From assembly GCA_030950925.1 (NCBI GenBank), contig JAUZQO010000029.1, positions 1 through 64,000 on the forward strand: a stretch of 64,000 bases of DNA. The letters are read 5' to 3'. The notes below the pieces were generated by a model that made no database searches, was not told where the DNA came from, and saw nothing but the letters and a program-made list of their open reading frames with translations. Below are positions 43,869 through 53,263 of this stretch, in pieces. Positions within the stretch are counted from its first letter, which is position 1, and each line of letters begins with the position of its first letter. This stretch comes from Mariprofundaceae bacterium. GTDB taxonomy: Bacteria; Pseudomonadota; Zetaproteobacteria; Mariprofundales; Mariprofundaceae. The position numbers and the translations under genes were made by a program.

Positions 43869-44758
43869 AGAAACAATACATATTGATTCTTGGTTGTGGT
43901 TATGTAGGAAAAAAAATTGCACAAGCTTGTTTGGCAGAAAATATGCAAATTTTAGCATGCACACGCAGCAAAGACCATGCAGAGGAACTACAAGACCTAG
44001 GAATTCCAGCCCTTGTTTGCCAAAGCCCTGACAAGCTACCTCATCACCTTCTTCAACAAATCACCCACCTCATTGATTCCATTCCATTGACGCGTAAAGG
44101 TGAAAGTATGTTTGCTTCACAATTCCATTTTATACCCATACTTACACCGAAATTGACATCATTACAGTGGGTCGCTTATTTATCCACCACAGGTGTGTAT
44201 GGTGATGCCAAAGGGGCATGGGTGAATGAAAACAGCACCTGTCAACCACAAAGTGAGCGTGGAAAACAACGTTTATTGGCAGAAAAATTTTGGTTAGAAA
44301 GTGGTTTACCCGCTGAAGTCTTTCGTTTGGCAGGCATTTATGGGCAAGAGCGAAATATCATCCCGCGCTTAATGGCAGGAGATTACAAAGCTATCGCTTG
44401 GCAACCTGAACATTACTCAAGCCGTGTTCATGTTGATGATATTGTCCGCACACTGATGGCAGCCATGCATCAGCCCCGTGCTGGTAGAATCCTTAATGTT
44501 GCCGATGATTTACCTCTACCACACCATCAATATGTACAACAAGTCGCTGCCATGATCGGTGCACCTGCTCCCATCATACTCACACCTGAAGAAGGCAAGG
44601 TGCAACTTTCTGCCACGGTTTTATCTTTTTTCGGCGATAACAAGCGTATCTGCAACCAACAGCTACACCATGAACTTTTACCTGTTTTACAATATTCCAA
44701 TTTTCAATCAGGGATCACCCATATTCTTCAGTATATGTCCAAACATAAGTCCAAATAA
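43865..44758 (+). CDS. NAD(P)-dependent sugar epimerase-like SDR (YeeZ type)
   Basis: The 297-residue protein has an N-terminal Rossmann loop LILGCGYVGKKIA, STTGVYGDAKGAWVNE and RLAGIYGQERN. The usual YxxxK is not clear: the expected place reads SERGKQRLLAE. That fits the atypical SDR group of E. coli YeeZ. It is translationally coupled to the globin gene (ATGA overlap). Substrate unknown. Confidence 0.82.
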   Translation: MKKQYILILGCGYVGKKIAQACLAENMQILACTRSKDHAEELQDLGIPALVCQSPDKLPHHLLQQITHLIDSIPLTRKGESMFASQFHFIPILTPKLTSLQWVAYLSTTGVYGDAKGAWVNENSTCQPQSERGKQRLLAEKFWLESGLPAEVFRLAGIYGQERNIIPRLMAGDYKAIAWQPEHYSSRVHVDDIVRTLMAAMHQPRAGRILNVADDLPLPHHQYVQQVAAMIGAPAPIILTPEEGKVQLSATVLSFFGDNKRICNQQLHHELLPVLQYSNFQSGITHILQYMSKHKSK

Positions 44759-44970
44759 ACACCATAATATCGTAAATCATGAATGGATTGACTGCCATTT
44801 CCAAGTTCTTGAATTGGGAACTTTCATGTTTTGCAGTTGATCTACATACAAAATCATTTTTGAAAAACCAAGTAAAACACTCACTTTTTCATCATACATT
44901 TGGAAGACAATCTTATGATTTCCTACGATCCGAAAAACGCGATCCCAGTCGCAAGGGTGTTGATGGGTCG

Positions 44971-45900
44971 TTAAAGATTCATTGCATAGGCTTGAATTTC
45001 CTGCCACGAGGCTGTTGCCGTCCCAACTTTACCCACCACCACACCTGCGGCTTGGTTGGCAATTCTCGCAGCATTCAACGGTGAATCACCACGTACAAGG
45101 CAAGATGTAAACACCGCGATAACGGTATCTCCTGCCCCTGTGACATCAAACACATCACGGGCAGCCGTTGGAATATGATGACAGTGTGCGCCATCAAATA
45201 GCGTCATGCCGCGTTCCGAGCGTGTGATCAAGATATATTTCAATTGTAAATCGGCATGTAGTTGACGTGCCATGGTTTCAACATGCTTATCATCATTGAT
45301 GATATCCATGCCTGACATGGCAGCTGCTTCACTCAAGTTGGGTGTGATAAATGTTGCACCCTTATAAGCTTGGGTATGGCTTGGTTTGGGATCAATGGCA
45401 ATAATTTTATCAGCAAACATCGGAATAAGCTGGGTTAAAAATTCAGGGGTTAATACTCCCTTGGCATAATCCGATAAAATTACAGCTTTCGCATCATGCA
45501 ATTTAGCTTGCATCTTCTTCAATAACGCCTGTTGTGTATCTGAATGCAAGGGTTTGACCCACTCCCGATCATAACGAAGCAATTGTTGATGGCGCGCAAT
45601 CACACGGGTTTTAATGGCAGTGGGTCGCCCGTTTTCTTTGGTCAAGACACCCGTATGTTCCGCATCCAATACTGCCAAGCGTTGATGAACCCAAGCTCCC
45701 GCTTCATCCTCACCCACCACACCAAACATAGCAGATGATTGCTCGATGGCATGAAGATTACGAATTACATTGGCAGAACCACCGAGCTTGCGATCGACTG
45801 ATGATACATGCACCACAGGCACAGGAGCTTCAGGTGAAATCCGTGATACATCACCCATCACAAATTCATCCACAATAATATCACCGATAACTAAAATCAT
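44971..45900 (-). CDS. rfaE1: D-glycero-beta-D-manno-heptose-7-phosphate kinase
   Basis: This 309-residue PfkB-type kinase shows LVIGDIIVDEFVMGDVSRIS, PVPVVHV, KLGGSANVIRNL and VFDVTGAGDTVIAVF with the catalytic Asp. These are the features of the kinase half of HldE. The adenylyltransferase half is absent, so a separate rfaE2 should exist elsewhere. It makes ADP-heptose precursor for the LPS core, in line with waaC and waaF upstream. It overlaps the methyltransferase gene by 4 bases. Confidence 0.92.
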   Translation of the reverse strand: MILVIGDIIVDEFVMGDVSRISPEAPVPVVHVSSVDRKLGGSANVIRNLHAIEQSSAMFGVVGEDEAGAWVHQRLAVLDAEHTGVLTKENGRPTAIKTRVIARHQQLLRYDREWVKPLHSDTQQALLKKMQAKLHDAKAVILSDYAKGVLTPEFLTQLIPMFADKIIAIDPKPSHTQAYKGATFITPNLSEAAAMSGMDIINDDKHVETMARQLHADLQLKYILITRSERGMTLFDGAHCHHIPTAARDVFDVTGAGDTVIAVFTSCLVRGDSPLNAARIANQAAGVVVGKVGTATASWQEIQAYAMNL

Positions 45901-46889
45901 GGTTTAAAACGATCTTCTAGTTCTTTCACAAAATGACCCGCTTGCATGTATTCTTTGACATAAGATTTAAGTTTGATGATGCGGCGCAATAAATAATCGG
46001 CGCGTAAGTTGTAGGTAAGCCAATTATAACGAAAAATAGCATCATGACAGTACTTGGCTTCTTGCTCATCCTTTTCAATATTCTCTGGTACAGCCGTTTT
46101 TTTGAAAAGAATTTGAATATCTGGATTACCTTCATCCGTAAAGCTTTTCACCACATCAAAACCTGCAATTTTAGCTAAATGAATCAAGGTATTGTGCGTA
46201 AAGTTATAAGTATGGGCAAAGTGAAATAAACGCCCGAAAGTAGCAAAGGGAGCAGCAACATTGGGACATTCAACATACAATAAACCATCATTTTTGATAA
46301 ATCCACGCATATGCGTAAGGGCGCGTTTGGGGGATACAAAATGTTCAATCACATGAATCAACAACACAACATCACACGATTGATCTGCCCTTAAATCATA
46401 TAAATTGACGTTGTCCACATGCGCATGCAACACACCTTGGGTGTAACGATTGAAATCAGCGTTGGGCTCAATGCCTGAGGCATCAAAACCTGCTTCTTCA
46501 AAGGATTTGACCGTGCAGCCAATGCCTGCGCCCACTTCAAAAACCTTACAGGGTTGTGAAATAAGTGGTTTGATTTGTTTAAGAATACGTTGTCCATTGT
46601 TCCATGCGCGCATAATGCGGCGTGGTGAAGGCTTGTTTTCACCATGATAATCACGTCGATAATCCTTGGCATAATAGGCTGAAATTTCATCTTCACTGGG
46701 CATCGGAACATGCATCACCAATCCGCAACTTTGGCATAATCCAGTGTTCAAAGGTTTGTTATGGCGGTCATATTCAGAAATAATTTCAAAATTAGAACCA
46801 CCACAAAGGTCGCAGCAATGTTGAGTGTTTGTATGTTGAGTTGATTGAGTCAAAATAGTTTCCCATTCAAATGGGATATGGATTCCCAT
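45897..46889 (-). CDS. SAM methyltransferase with N-terminal zinc-binding motif
   Basis: The 330-residue protein begins with CDLCGG ... CQSCGLV, a four-Cys zinc-binding module. The SAM loop VFEVGAGIGCTVKSFEEAGF, GIEPNA and HVIEHFVSPKRAL are typical of Methyltransf_23 proteins found among sugar-modification genes. It sits between heptose kinase and heptosyltransferase genes, so a sugar or LPS core substrate is likely but unproven. Confidence 0.85.
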   Translation of the reverse strand: MGIHIPFEWETILTQSTQHTNTQHCCDLCGGSNFEIISEYDRHNKPLNTGLCQSCGLVMHVPMPSEDEISAYYAKDYRRDYHGENKPSPRRIMRAWNNGQRILKQIKPLISQPCKVFEVGAGIGCTVKSFEEAGFDASGIEPNADFNRYTQGVLHAHVDNVNLYDLRADQSCDVVLLIHVIEHFVSPKRALTHMRGFIKNDGLLYVECPNVAAPFATFGRLFHFAHTYNFTHNTLIHLAKIAGFDVVKSFTDEGNPDIQILFKKTAVPENIEKDEQEAKYCHDAIFRYNWLTYNLRADYLLRRIIKLKSYVKEYMQAGHFVKELEDRFKP

Positions 46890-46921
46890 GTGATCACTTC
46901 CTTTTTATCCACGTTGTTTCC

Positions 46922-47917
46922 TCAGTCCATATCTTTCAGACAGCGCAAAATTTCATCGGCACAAATCATATCCATACAGACGAAATTTGCACATTGACGC
47001 TTAAAGCATGGCCCACATATTGGTGAAGACTCTACAAACTGATGCTTGTGTCCCAAGGGTCCTGAACGCCATGAAGCCGATGCACCCCAAAAACTCACTG
47101 TGGGTGTCCCTAAAGCTGCGGCAAGATGCAACACGCCTGTATCGGTTGCCACCAATGCTTTGGCTTGTTTTAACAAACTACACAACGAAGCTATATCTAG
47201 GCGTTCTTTAAGCACGCTTAGCGGCACATGCTCAGCAATGTCCTTGGCTTTGGCATGTTCTTCATCGTTACCCCAACACATCACCCCATGCCAGCCTTTT
47301 TCTGCGATACCTTCTGCCACAGCTTGCCATGTATCATTGGGAAGTTCTTTGGTTTGCCATGAACCGCCAAGGCTTAACACGACCCACGGTTTATCAGGAA
47401 AAGTTGGAAAAGAGGTGTGCTTTAATTCGTGCTGAATCCATGGTGTTTGGTATGCCAAGGGGTTTTCAGCATAAGATGAGGGTTGCCAAGGCATAGCAGC
47501 AACATGTCGATATTTTTGTACCACATGCCGTTCATCCGCATGAAAATAGGTTCTTTTTTGCAACCATGTTGCAGGTTTTTCACGCACTTCACGCGCATCA
47601 AAACCATAAACTTTAGCACCTGTTGCGGCTGCCAATAACGATGATTTGATGAGACTTTGCAAATCAATCACTACATCAAAGTGTTCATGTCTCAGTTCTT
47701 GAATCACCTTCCATGCAGCAGCAATCGGGTGTTCACCTTTTAATGCCACACGATGAATCACCACAGATTCGGGAAACACATCCGTGACAAAAGCAAAGCG
47801 TTCATCCACCAACCAATGGACTTCCTGCACATCATCCCGCGCCAACACATCATCCAAGGCGGGCAAACAATGAATCAAATCACCAAATGCCGATAATTTG
47901 ATAAAAAGAACTTTCAT
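46922..47917 (-). CDS. waaC: LPS heptosyltransferase I
   Basis: The 331-residue GT9 enzyme adds the first heptose to Kdo of the inner core. KVLFIKLSAFGDLIHCLPAL, WLVDERFAFV, LSLGGSWQTKELP, and VATDTGVLHLAAALGTPTV fit WaaC. The ATG at 47917 overlaps the waaF stop (ATGA), which supports it over a longer frame from 47938. Confidence 0.9.
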   Translation of the reverse strand: MKVLFIKLSAFGDLIHCLPALDDVLARDDVQEVHWLVDERFAFVTDVFPESVVIHRVALKGEHPIAAAWKVIQELRHEHFDVVIDLQSLIKSSLLAAATGAKVYGFDAREVREKPATWLQKRTYFHADERHVVQKYRHVAAMPWQPSSYAENPLAYQTPWIQHELKHTSFPTFPDKPWVVLSLGGSWQTKELPNDTWQAVAEGIAEKGWHGVMCWGNDEEHAKAKDIAEHVPLSVLKERLDIASLCSLLKQAKALVATDTGVLHLAAALGTPTVSFWGASASWRSGPLGHKHQFVESSPICGPCFKRQCANFVCMDMICADEILRCLKDMD

Positions 47918-48909
47918 GGATTCAATAAATCCAAGCAACTTGCCAACACCATTTCAGGCAAAATATTACCCATACAAGGCTGACCTAAGGTGGTGCATTC
48001 ACGTTGCAAACATGGGCTGCACACCGCAGGTTCATACAAGACTTTCACATATTTTCCCGAAGGTGCAGTTCTATCGGGCAGTGTTGCACCAAAAATACCC
48101 ACGGTGGGTTTATTCATGCCTGCAGCAATGTGCATCAAACCCGAATCATTGCACAACATCAAACGGCATGCAGACACCAATTGCAGCGCTTCGCGCATGG
48201 AGGTTTCACCTGCGGCATTCCAATGGTTTATCTCATCTGGCAAGTGTTTCAAACAATCCTCTGCCACACCGCGTTCATTATCTATACCTAACATCAAGGG
48301 CTGCCAACCTTGCTTTCCCAACCATTGAATCACCGCAGCATAGGATTCACTGGGGTAGCGTTTTGCACCGCCAAAATGCGCCCCTGGTGCAATGCAAATC
48401 ACACGATTTGCATCCAAACCATGTTGTTGCATCAAGGCGATACCTGCCTGAACATCTTGCGAATGCGCCACAAGTTCCACGTCACGCTGCAAAACAGATA
48501 TGCCTGCTTGCTCGACCAAATCTAAAAAATATCCTCGATGGTGCTGGGTCATCACATCAATATGAGGTTGATAAGCATGGCTTAACAAAAATCCGCGTGC
48601 CTCTTTTTGAAAGCCCACGCGAATGGGCGTGCGTGAACGAAACGCTTGCCATGCGGAACGAAAACTATTGGGAAAAACCATCACCATATCGGCTGATTCA
48701 TCAAATATCTCATGATAACTGGCTTGTTTCCCCAAATTCAAAAAGGGCAATAAATCTTTCAGCCAAGGGCGACCATACATACGAATCTCTGCATCAGGGT
48801 TGGCTTGGGCGCAGGCATAGAGTGCAGGTTGTGCCATGGCTACATCGCCCAACCAATTCGGTGGCATGATGGCAATACATTGGCATTGGGACATATCTAT
48901 CGCTGTCAT
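47914..48909 (-). CDS. waaF: LPS heptosyltransferase II
   Basis: The 331-residue GT9 enzyme adds the second heptose. MPPNWLGDVAMAQPALYA, APGAHFGGAKRYPSESYA and CNDSGLMHIAAGMNKPTVG are WaaF hallmarks. The C-terminus holds several Cys (CSPCLQREC, GQPC). It overlaps rlmN upstream and waaC downstream by 4 bases each, so the three are one coupled operon. Confidence 0.92.
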   Translation of the reverse strand: MTAIDMSQCQCIAIMPPNWLGDVAMAQPALYACAQANPDAEIRMYGRPWLKDLLPFLNLGKQASYHEIFDESADMVMVFPNSFRSAWQAFRSRTPIRVGFQKEARGFLLSHAYQPHIDVMTQHHRGYFLDLVEQAGISVLQRDVELVAHSQDVQAGIALMQQHGLDANRVICIAPGAHFGGAKRYPSESYAAVIQWLGKQGWQPLMLGIDNERGVAEDCLKHLPDEINHWNAAGETSMREALQLVSACRLMLCNDSGLMHIAAGMNKPTVGIFGATLPDRTAPSGKYVKVLYEPAVCSPCLQRECTTLGQPCMGNILPEMVLASCLDLLNP

Positions 48910-49985
48910 GATAGCCCTGCTTGCTTACGGCGGCGTGCTGTCACTTCGGTTTTCAGTTGTCCACATGCAGCTGAAATATCACGCCCGCGTGATTCTCTCA
49001 CCACTGCCACAAAGCCAGCCTTGGATAATTCAGCGCGAAAAGCTTCAACATGCGAGCGTTCAGGGCGTTGAAACTTGCTTCCTTCAAAGGCATTGAACGG
49101 AAGTAAATTGACGGTCGTGGCTAACCCATCCAGTAAATTCACCAAGCGTTTGGCATCATCCAAGCTGTCATTCACACCACCCAATAAGACATATTCAATC
49201 AATATGCGTTTGCGCCCATGTTGTTGTACATAACAACGCATGACTTCCAATAAATCTGCCAAAGGGTATTTTTGATTAATGGGCATGATACTGCTGCGCA
49301 TAGCATCGGTGGTAGCATTGAGTGACACCGCCAAAGAACACGGCAGTTGATCCTCAATCAAACGATAAATCGCAGGCACAAGCCCTGCTGTGGATAAGGT
49401 CACACGGCGAGGAGAAAGTGCCATACCCTGTGGATCGGTAATCAAACGCACAAAATCAGCCACCGCATCATAATTATGCAGGGGTTCACCCATGCCCATC
49501 AACACCACATTGCGCACAGGTTCACCCATGATATGGCGTGCCGTAAACACTTGGGACATGATTTCTGCTGTACTCAAATTGCGCGTTAAACCTGCGGTGG
49601 CAGTCAAACAAAATTCACAGCCAATGGCACAACCCACTTGGGTGGAAACACACTGGGTTAAACGCCCTGCGGTAGGAATCAACACACTTTCAATATCCTT
49701 ACCATCGGGCATGCGCATCAACATTTTTCGTGTACCATCTTCGGCTTGTTGATTGGCCACCACATCAGGGGTTAAAACATCCACCGACACATCCAAATAA
49801 TCTCGCAAGGCTTGTGGTAATTCAGGCATGGCATACCAATCGGTGATACCACGGCGGAAAATATACGCATTGAGTGTGTCTGCATGGATGGGTTTGACAC
49901 CCGCAGCATGACATAAGCTCACCAAAGCACTGTGATTCATGCCTGTGATATAAGGTTTTGAAGTCATTGGTTTGGTTCTCATCAT
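48906..49985 (-). CDS. rlmN: Dual-specificity rRNA/tRNA adenine-C2 methyltransferase RlmN
   Basis: This 359-residue radical SAM enzyme methylates A2503 of 23S rRNA and A37 of tRNAs. The cluster motif is CAIGCEFC, with VLMGMGEPLHN, SLNATTDAMRSSIMPIN and NLLPFNAFEGSKFQRP. The conserved C-terminal Cys is in DISAACGQLK. The start is uncertain: MMRTK at 49985 directly follows the ferredoxin terminator, while MTSKPY 18 bases further in is the alternative. Confidence 0.94.
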   Translation of the reverse strand: MMRTKPMTSKPYITGMNHSALVSLCHAAGVKPIHADTLNAYIFRRGITDWYAMPELPQALRDYLDVSVDVLTPDVVANQQAEDGTRKMLMRMPDGKDIESVLIPTAGRLTQCVSTQVGCAIGCEFCLTATAGLTRNLSTAEIMSQVFTARHIMGEPVRNVVLMGMGEPLHNYDAVADFVRLITDPQGMALSPRRVTLSTAGLVPAIYRLIEDQLPCSLAVSLNATTDAMRSSIMPINQKYPLADLLEVMRCYVQQHGRKRILIEYVLLGGVNDSLDDAKRLVNLLDGLATTVNLLPFNAFEGSKFQRPERSHVEAFRAELSKAGFVAVVRESRGRDISAACGQLKTEVTARRRKQAGLS

Positions 49986-49990
49986 ATTAA

Positions 49991-50019
49991 AATAAAAAAG
50001 GCAGAGTAAACACCCTACC
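49991..50019 (-). terminator. Intrinsic terminator of the ferredoxin gene
   Basis: On the minus strand an 8-bp stem with two G-U pairs (50012-50019 with 50000-50007) is followed by TTTTTTATTTT. rlmN begins immediately after, so rlmN must have its own promoter or use read-through. Confidence 0.8.
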
Positions 50020-50041
50020 TTTCACACATATCGGATCAATC

Positions 50042-50386
50042 TTAAAGACCGTATTTAGCCTTATTCTCAGCCACTTGTTCTGCACTGGGTGGCGTATCTT
50101 CTTCCACTTCTGCCAAATCAAACTTATCGCGCTCTGTATCGCAAAGCTCATTCAGGGCAATATCAGATTCAAAGACTTCGGGGACATCTTCTTCAGGATA
50201 AATCGCTTCCCAAGGGCATTCAGGCTCACAAACGGCACAATCAATGCACTCATCAGGAGAAATCAATAGCATATTGGGTGTTTCTTCGGTCACATCCTTG
50301 GGTTGATAAAAACAATCTACAGGACACACCGCAACACATGCCGTATCGACACAATCTTTACAAAGTTGGGTAACAACAAAAGCCAT
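50042..50386 (-). CDS. fdxA: 7Fe ferredoxin (FdxA type)
   Basis: The 114-residue protein has cluster motifs [17 protein letters not shown] and [12 protein letters not shown], which bind a 3Fe-4S and a 4Fe-4S cluster as in Azotobacter-type ferredoxin I. The acidic C-terminus is typical. It is a soluble electron carrier. It is flanked by a terminator downstream and the GTPase gene upstream on the same strand. Confidence 0.92.
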   Translation of the reverse strand: MAFVVTQLCKDCVDTACVAVCPVDCFYQPKDVTEETPNMLLISPDECIDCAVCEPECPWEAIYPEEDVPEVFESDIALNELCDTERDKFDLAEVEEDTPPSAEQVAENKAKYGL

Positions 50387-50435
50387 GAAACACCTCGTTT
50401 CTTAAATTTTGGCGGATACTAAAGCGAATCTATTT

Positions 50436-51008
50436 TTACATCAATTCAAAATCATCGACCCATTCTTCTTGCTCACCACCCACCTCACTCTCAATAACCT
50501 CTTGCAATAGGGCTAAAACCAATGTTTTGGAGTCTTCTTTTTCACGTGGATCACAAGGAATAATATTGGCATTCTCTGCTCCCAGCTCGTCAGCCAAAGT
50601 ATCTAAATCGTGCGCACCTTCTTTATCTCGATGTGTGGCACCAATAATAATCGGTGTATCCGCTTTATTTCGATAGTATTGATACATTTTTTTACCTTCA
50701 TCAATGGCACGTTGACTGCTCGAATCCACCAAAAAAATAGTTCCCAATGCACCACGAGAAAGCACTTTCCACATAAAATTAAAACGAGATTGCCCAGGCG
50801 TACCAAACAAGTGAACATCCAAAGTTTCATCCACATGCAAAATACCAAAATCCAAGCCTACAGTCGTCATCGCCTTAAATCTTGCGAGTCCATCTGTAGC
50901 TTTTACATCTTTGCTTAATAATTGTTCGGAAGAAACAAAACGAATCAAGGTGGTTTTTCCCGCTGCAAAAGGACCTGTAACAAGAATTTTTGTAATGTCT
51001 TTTGCCAT
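50436..51008 (-). CDS. Small Ras-like GTPase (CvnD/COG2229 type)
   Basis: The 190-residue G domain shows Walker A GPFAAGKTTLI, switch I TTVGLDFG, switch II HLFGTPGQSRF, and IIIGATHRDK in the place of NKxD, keeping the Asp. IIPCDPREKED is the last base-contact motif. This is the group of prokaryotic small GTPases that pair with roadblock proteins (Cvn, MglA-like). The acidic C-terminus lacks a lipid signal. It starts 2 bases after paralogue A ends. Confidence 0.88.
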   Translation of the reverse strand: MAKDITKILVTGPFAAGKTTLIRFVSSEQLLSKDVKATDGLARFKAMTTVGLDFGILHVDETLDVHLFGTPGQSRFNFMWKVLSRGALGTIFLVDSSSQRAIDEGKKMYQYYRNKADTPIIIGATHRDKEGAHDLDTLADELGAENANIIPCDPREKEDSKTLVLALLQEVIESEVGGEQEEWVDDFELM

Positions 51009-51010
51009 AA

Positions 51011-51712
51011 CTAAATCTCCCGTATTTTATTTAAAATGCGATTTACTATACCCAAGCGACGACTGTTTTTCTTTTGTGTTTTCTTTGTGGCAGCTTTCGG
51101 CTTAATTAAATCCAAGCAATAACCCAAGACCAAGACTTTAACCTGCTGTTCCAATGAAATATAGCTTGGACGTTCATCGAAGAAGTTCGCCAACGTAAAA
51201 CCCTTATCTTTCAATGAAGCTTGATATAAGGTTAGGTAAGTTAGGGTATCATTGTAACCATAATGATGCATTGGCACCATTTTTACATCAACAGGAGGAA
51301 GCTGGCTAAAACTTTCTTTAAGCTGTATCAATACTTCATCTTCCCAGTGAATGGTGTTCAATACACGCGTCAACACAATGGGTGGTGCGGCGGCTTCTTG
51401 CGAATCATCACCACTACATTGAATGTTTAATGTGTTATCGACATTGAATGCCACGTCATCTGAATTCACCTCTGCACATTCCACAGTAAACTTGCAACCA
51501 ATGCATGGAAACGTTAGAAAATTCTTCAATCCGTTAACGGTCATGGAGTCACTAAGTAAATTACCCAAAAGCATATTCATCTTTATTTCTTCGTTTTCAA
51601 CTGTCTCATAACGAATATTACCCGTATGTGCTTTGGATATAGCTTGTCGTAATATACCCAAATGCTTAAAAGATGGTTTCTTTTTATCAGATATCACTTC
51701 GTCTTCTGACAT
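51011..51712 (-). CDS. Unknown protein, paralogue A of the GTPase/roadblock module
   Basis: The 233-residue protein shares four blocks with the gene at 52113. They are PSFKHLGILRQAISKAHTG near the start, APPIVLTRVLNTIHWE, FSQLPPVDVKMVPMHHYGY, and SLEQQVKVLVLGYCL, plus a basic C-terminal helix (RRLGIVNRILNKIREI). A middle insertion with Cys residues (FPCIGCKFTVEC) is not in the other copy. The N-terminal part resembles PATAN/DUF4388-type domains that accompany Ras-like GTPases, at low confidence. It is probably an effector or scaffold of the adjacent GTPase. Confidence 0.7.
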   Translation of the reverse strand: MSEDEVISDKKKPSFKHLGILRQAISKAHTGNIRYETVENEEIKMNMLLGNLLSDSMTVNGLKNFLTFPCIGCKFTVECAEVNSDDVAFNVDNTLNIQCSGDDSQEAAAPPIVLTRVLNTIHWEDEVLIQLKESFSQLPPVDVKMVPMHHYGYNDTLTYLTLYQASLKDKGFTLANFFDERPSYISLEQQVKVLVLGYCLDLIKPKAATKKTQKKNSRRLGIVNRILNKIREI

Positions 51713-52112
51713 GATTAAGATGCCCCCCTCTCATCGTCGGTAAAATATTACGCTTGCACACCTTGATTTTAAATAGAAAAAACCAAGTCTACTACATCAG
51801 CTTAACTATCACGAAATCCTTTGGCAATTCAAATATTATTTTTCAAGCATACCTGCACCAATTTCGCAGAGTCAATCCGCCTGAAAAACAAGAGTCTATA
51901 ACCCTTTGATTTATAAAGTTCATATTGAATGATACTTCGAGGTTTTCGGCGGTGTAACATTAAATAGAGAATGATGTTTTCCAATGAGGCGGGGGATTAC
52001 TTCATGAGAAACCCAAAAAAGTTGGCGAAGCTATGACTGATCAATGTGAGTCTCTGCCTAACTACCGTTGTTTAACAAATGTTAGGCACTTAAAACTTGA
52101 AAAAGCATGATA
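51713..52112. other. 400-base gap inside the GTPase/roadblock module
   Basis: It separates the paralogue A-GTPase pair from the roadblock-paralogue B pair. Short open stretches on both strands end quickly and match no protein that I recognise. It should hold the promoter of paralogue A. No terminator with a U-tract is apparent. Confidence 0.5.
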
Positions 52113-52766
52113 TTACATACCTCTTATTTTATCCAAAATACGACTCGCTATATTTGTACGACGCATACGTTTTTTTCCTTTTCCTTTTTCCTTTGCAGAA
52201 TGAGTCGCCACATGTGGGGTAATGAGTCCCAAACAATAACCCAAAACCAAGACTTTGATTTGTTGTTCGAGCGAGGTATAAGGTGGGCATTCATTGAAAA
52301 ATTTGACGGTGGTGAAATGTTCATCTTTCAAAGCCTCTTGGTACAACATCAAATACGTCAGACCATCACTATAACCATAACGGTGCAAGGGTATCATTTT
52401 TACATCAATCGGCGGTAATTTAGAAAATGTTTCTTTCAGTTGTTCCAGTGTTTCAGGTTCCCAATGAATATCATTCATCACACGTGTCAAAACCACGGGC
52501 GGTGCAAGCCTTTCTAATTTTTCTTCAATACGTTCAGTGATCAATTCACAATTTGAAATTGATTTCGTCAATAATTTTTTCAATGCCTTAACCGTTTCTT
52601 CATCATTGATCAAATCACCCACGGTAACATGGATTTGCCCTTCTTCTTCACCTTTTGTTTTATAAATAATCTCACCTGTATAGGCCTGTGATAAAGCTTT
52701 ACGTAACACACCCAGATGTTTAAACGATGGTTCTATGTGTTTATTTTCCGATTTCTTTGGCATCAT
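52113..52766 (-). CDS. Unknown protein, paralogue B of the GTPase/roadblock module
   Basis: The 217-residue protein is co-linear with paralogue A: PSFKHLGVLRKALSQAYTG, APPVVLTRVMNDIHWE, FSKLPPIDVKMIPLHRYGY, SLEQQIKVLVLGYCL and a strongly basic tail (KGKGKKRMRRTNIAS). It lacks the Cys-rich insertion. The start overlaps the roadblock stop by 4 bases, so the two are translationally coupled. No enzyme motif is visible. Confidence 0.7.
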   Translation of the reverse strand: MMPKKSENKHIEPSFKHLGVLRKALSQAYTGEIIYKTKGEEEGQIHVTVGDLINDEETVKALKKLLTKSISNCELITERIEEKLERLAPPVVLTRVMNDIHWEPETLEQLKETFSKLPPIDVKMIPLHRYGYSDGLTYLMLYQEALKDEHFTTVKFFNECPPYTSLEQQIKVLVLGYCLGLITPHVATHSAKEKGKGKKRMRRTNIASRILDKIRGM

Positions 52767-53158
52767 GATTTCTCTATGGCTTGTGTAATTTTTTTAGCTG
52801 CATCTCGGCTCGCCGATAACACCAACCCCATATTGGCTTGCGCTTTCCCCAATACAGTTAAAATCAAACCACCTGCATGCAACACCACCAAGGTTCCATC
52901 ATTCGATTCACTCAACACCTTATCACAATGTCCATCTTCAGAACGAGAGGACAACGCATCTGCCAAGGAAATCAATGAAGCACTCATGGCTGCCATCACG
53001 TCCAATTCATCATCAATACCTGTACCTGCCAACATCAAACCATCAGGACTTGCCAATACTGCGGTATCAATCGCATCCGATTCATTCACCAGCGTTTGCA
53101 ACAACACCGCACACAAAGATTTCTTATCATCTGTAATCACTTCTGATACAAAGTTCAT
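52763..53158 (-). CDS. Roadblock/LC7-domain protein (MglB/CvnB-like)
   Basis: The 131-residue protein has the roadblock pattern: IDTAVLASPDGLMLAGTGID, helix DVMAAMSASLISLADAL, then TLVVLHAGGLILTVLG and ANMGLVLSASRDAAKKI. Such proteins act as GTPase-activating or scaffold partners of small GTPases like that at 50436. The ATG at 53158 follows AGGTGG; a GTG 9 bases earlier is possible. It is first in its operon. Confidence 0.85.
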   Translation of the reverse strand: MNFVSEVITDDKKSLCAVLLQTLVNESDAIDTAVLASPDGLMLAGTGIDDELDVMAAMSASLISLADALSSRSEDGHCDKVLSESNDGTLVVLHAGGLILTVLGKAQANMGLVLSASRDAAKKITQAIEKS

Positions 53159-53263
53159 ACTTACCACCTTTTTTATAAAATTATTTCAAGCACAGCATAA
53201 ACAAAAAGTATGACATTTTAGATTAAAAAATAATGTTACTTACTTCACTAAAAACCAGCGTCA

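Noticed and set aside
44777-45007. Minus-strand frame with a RelE-like stretch (VFRIVGNHKIVFQMYDEKVSVLL)
   Set aside because: Only a fragment-like match to the toxin pattern, no antitoxin beside it, and overlap with rfaE1. Possibly toxin debris, but not supportable.
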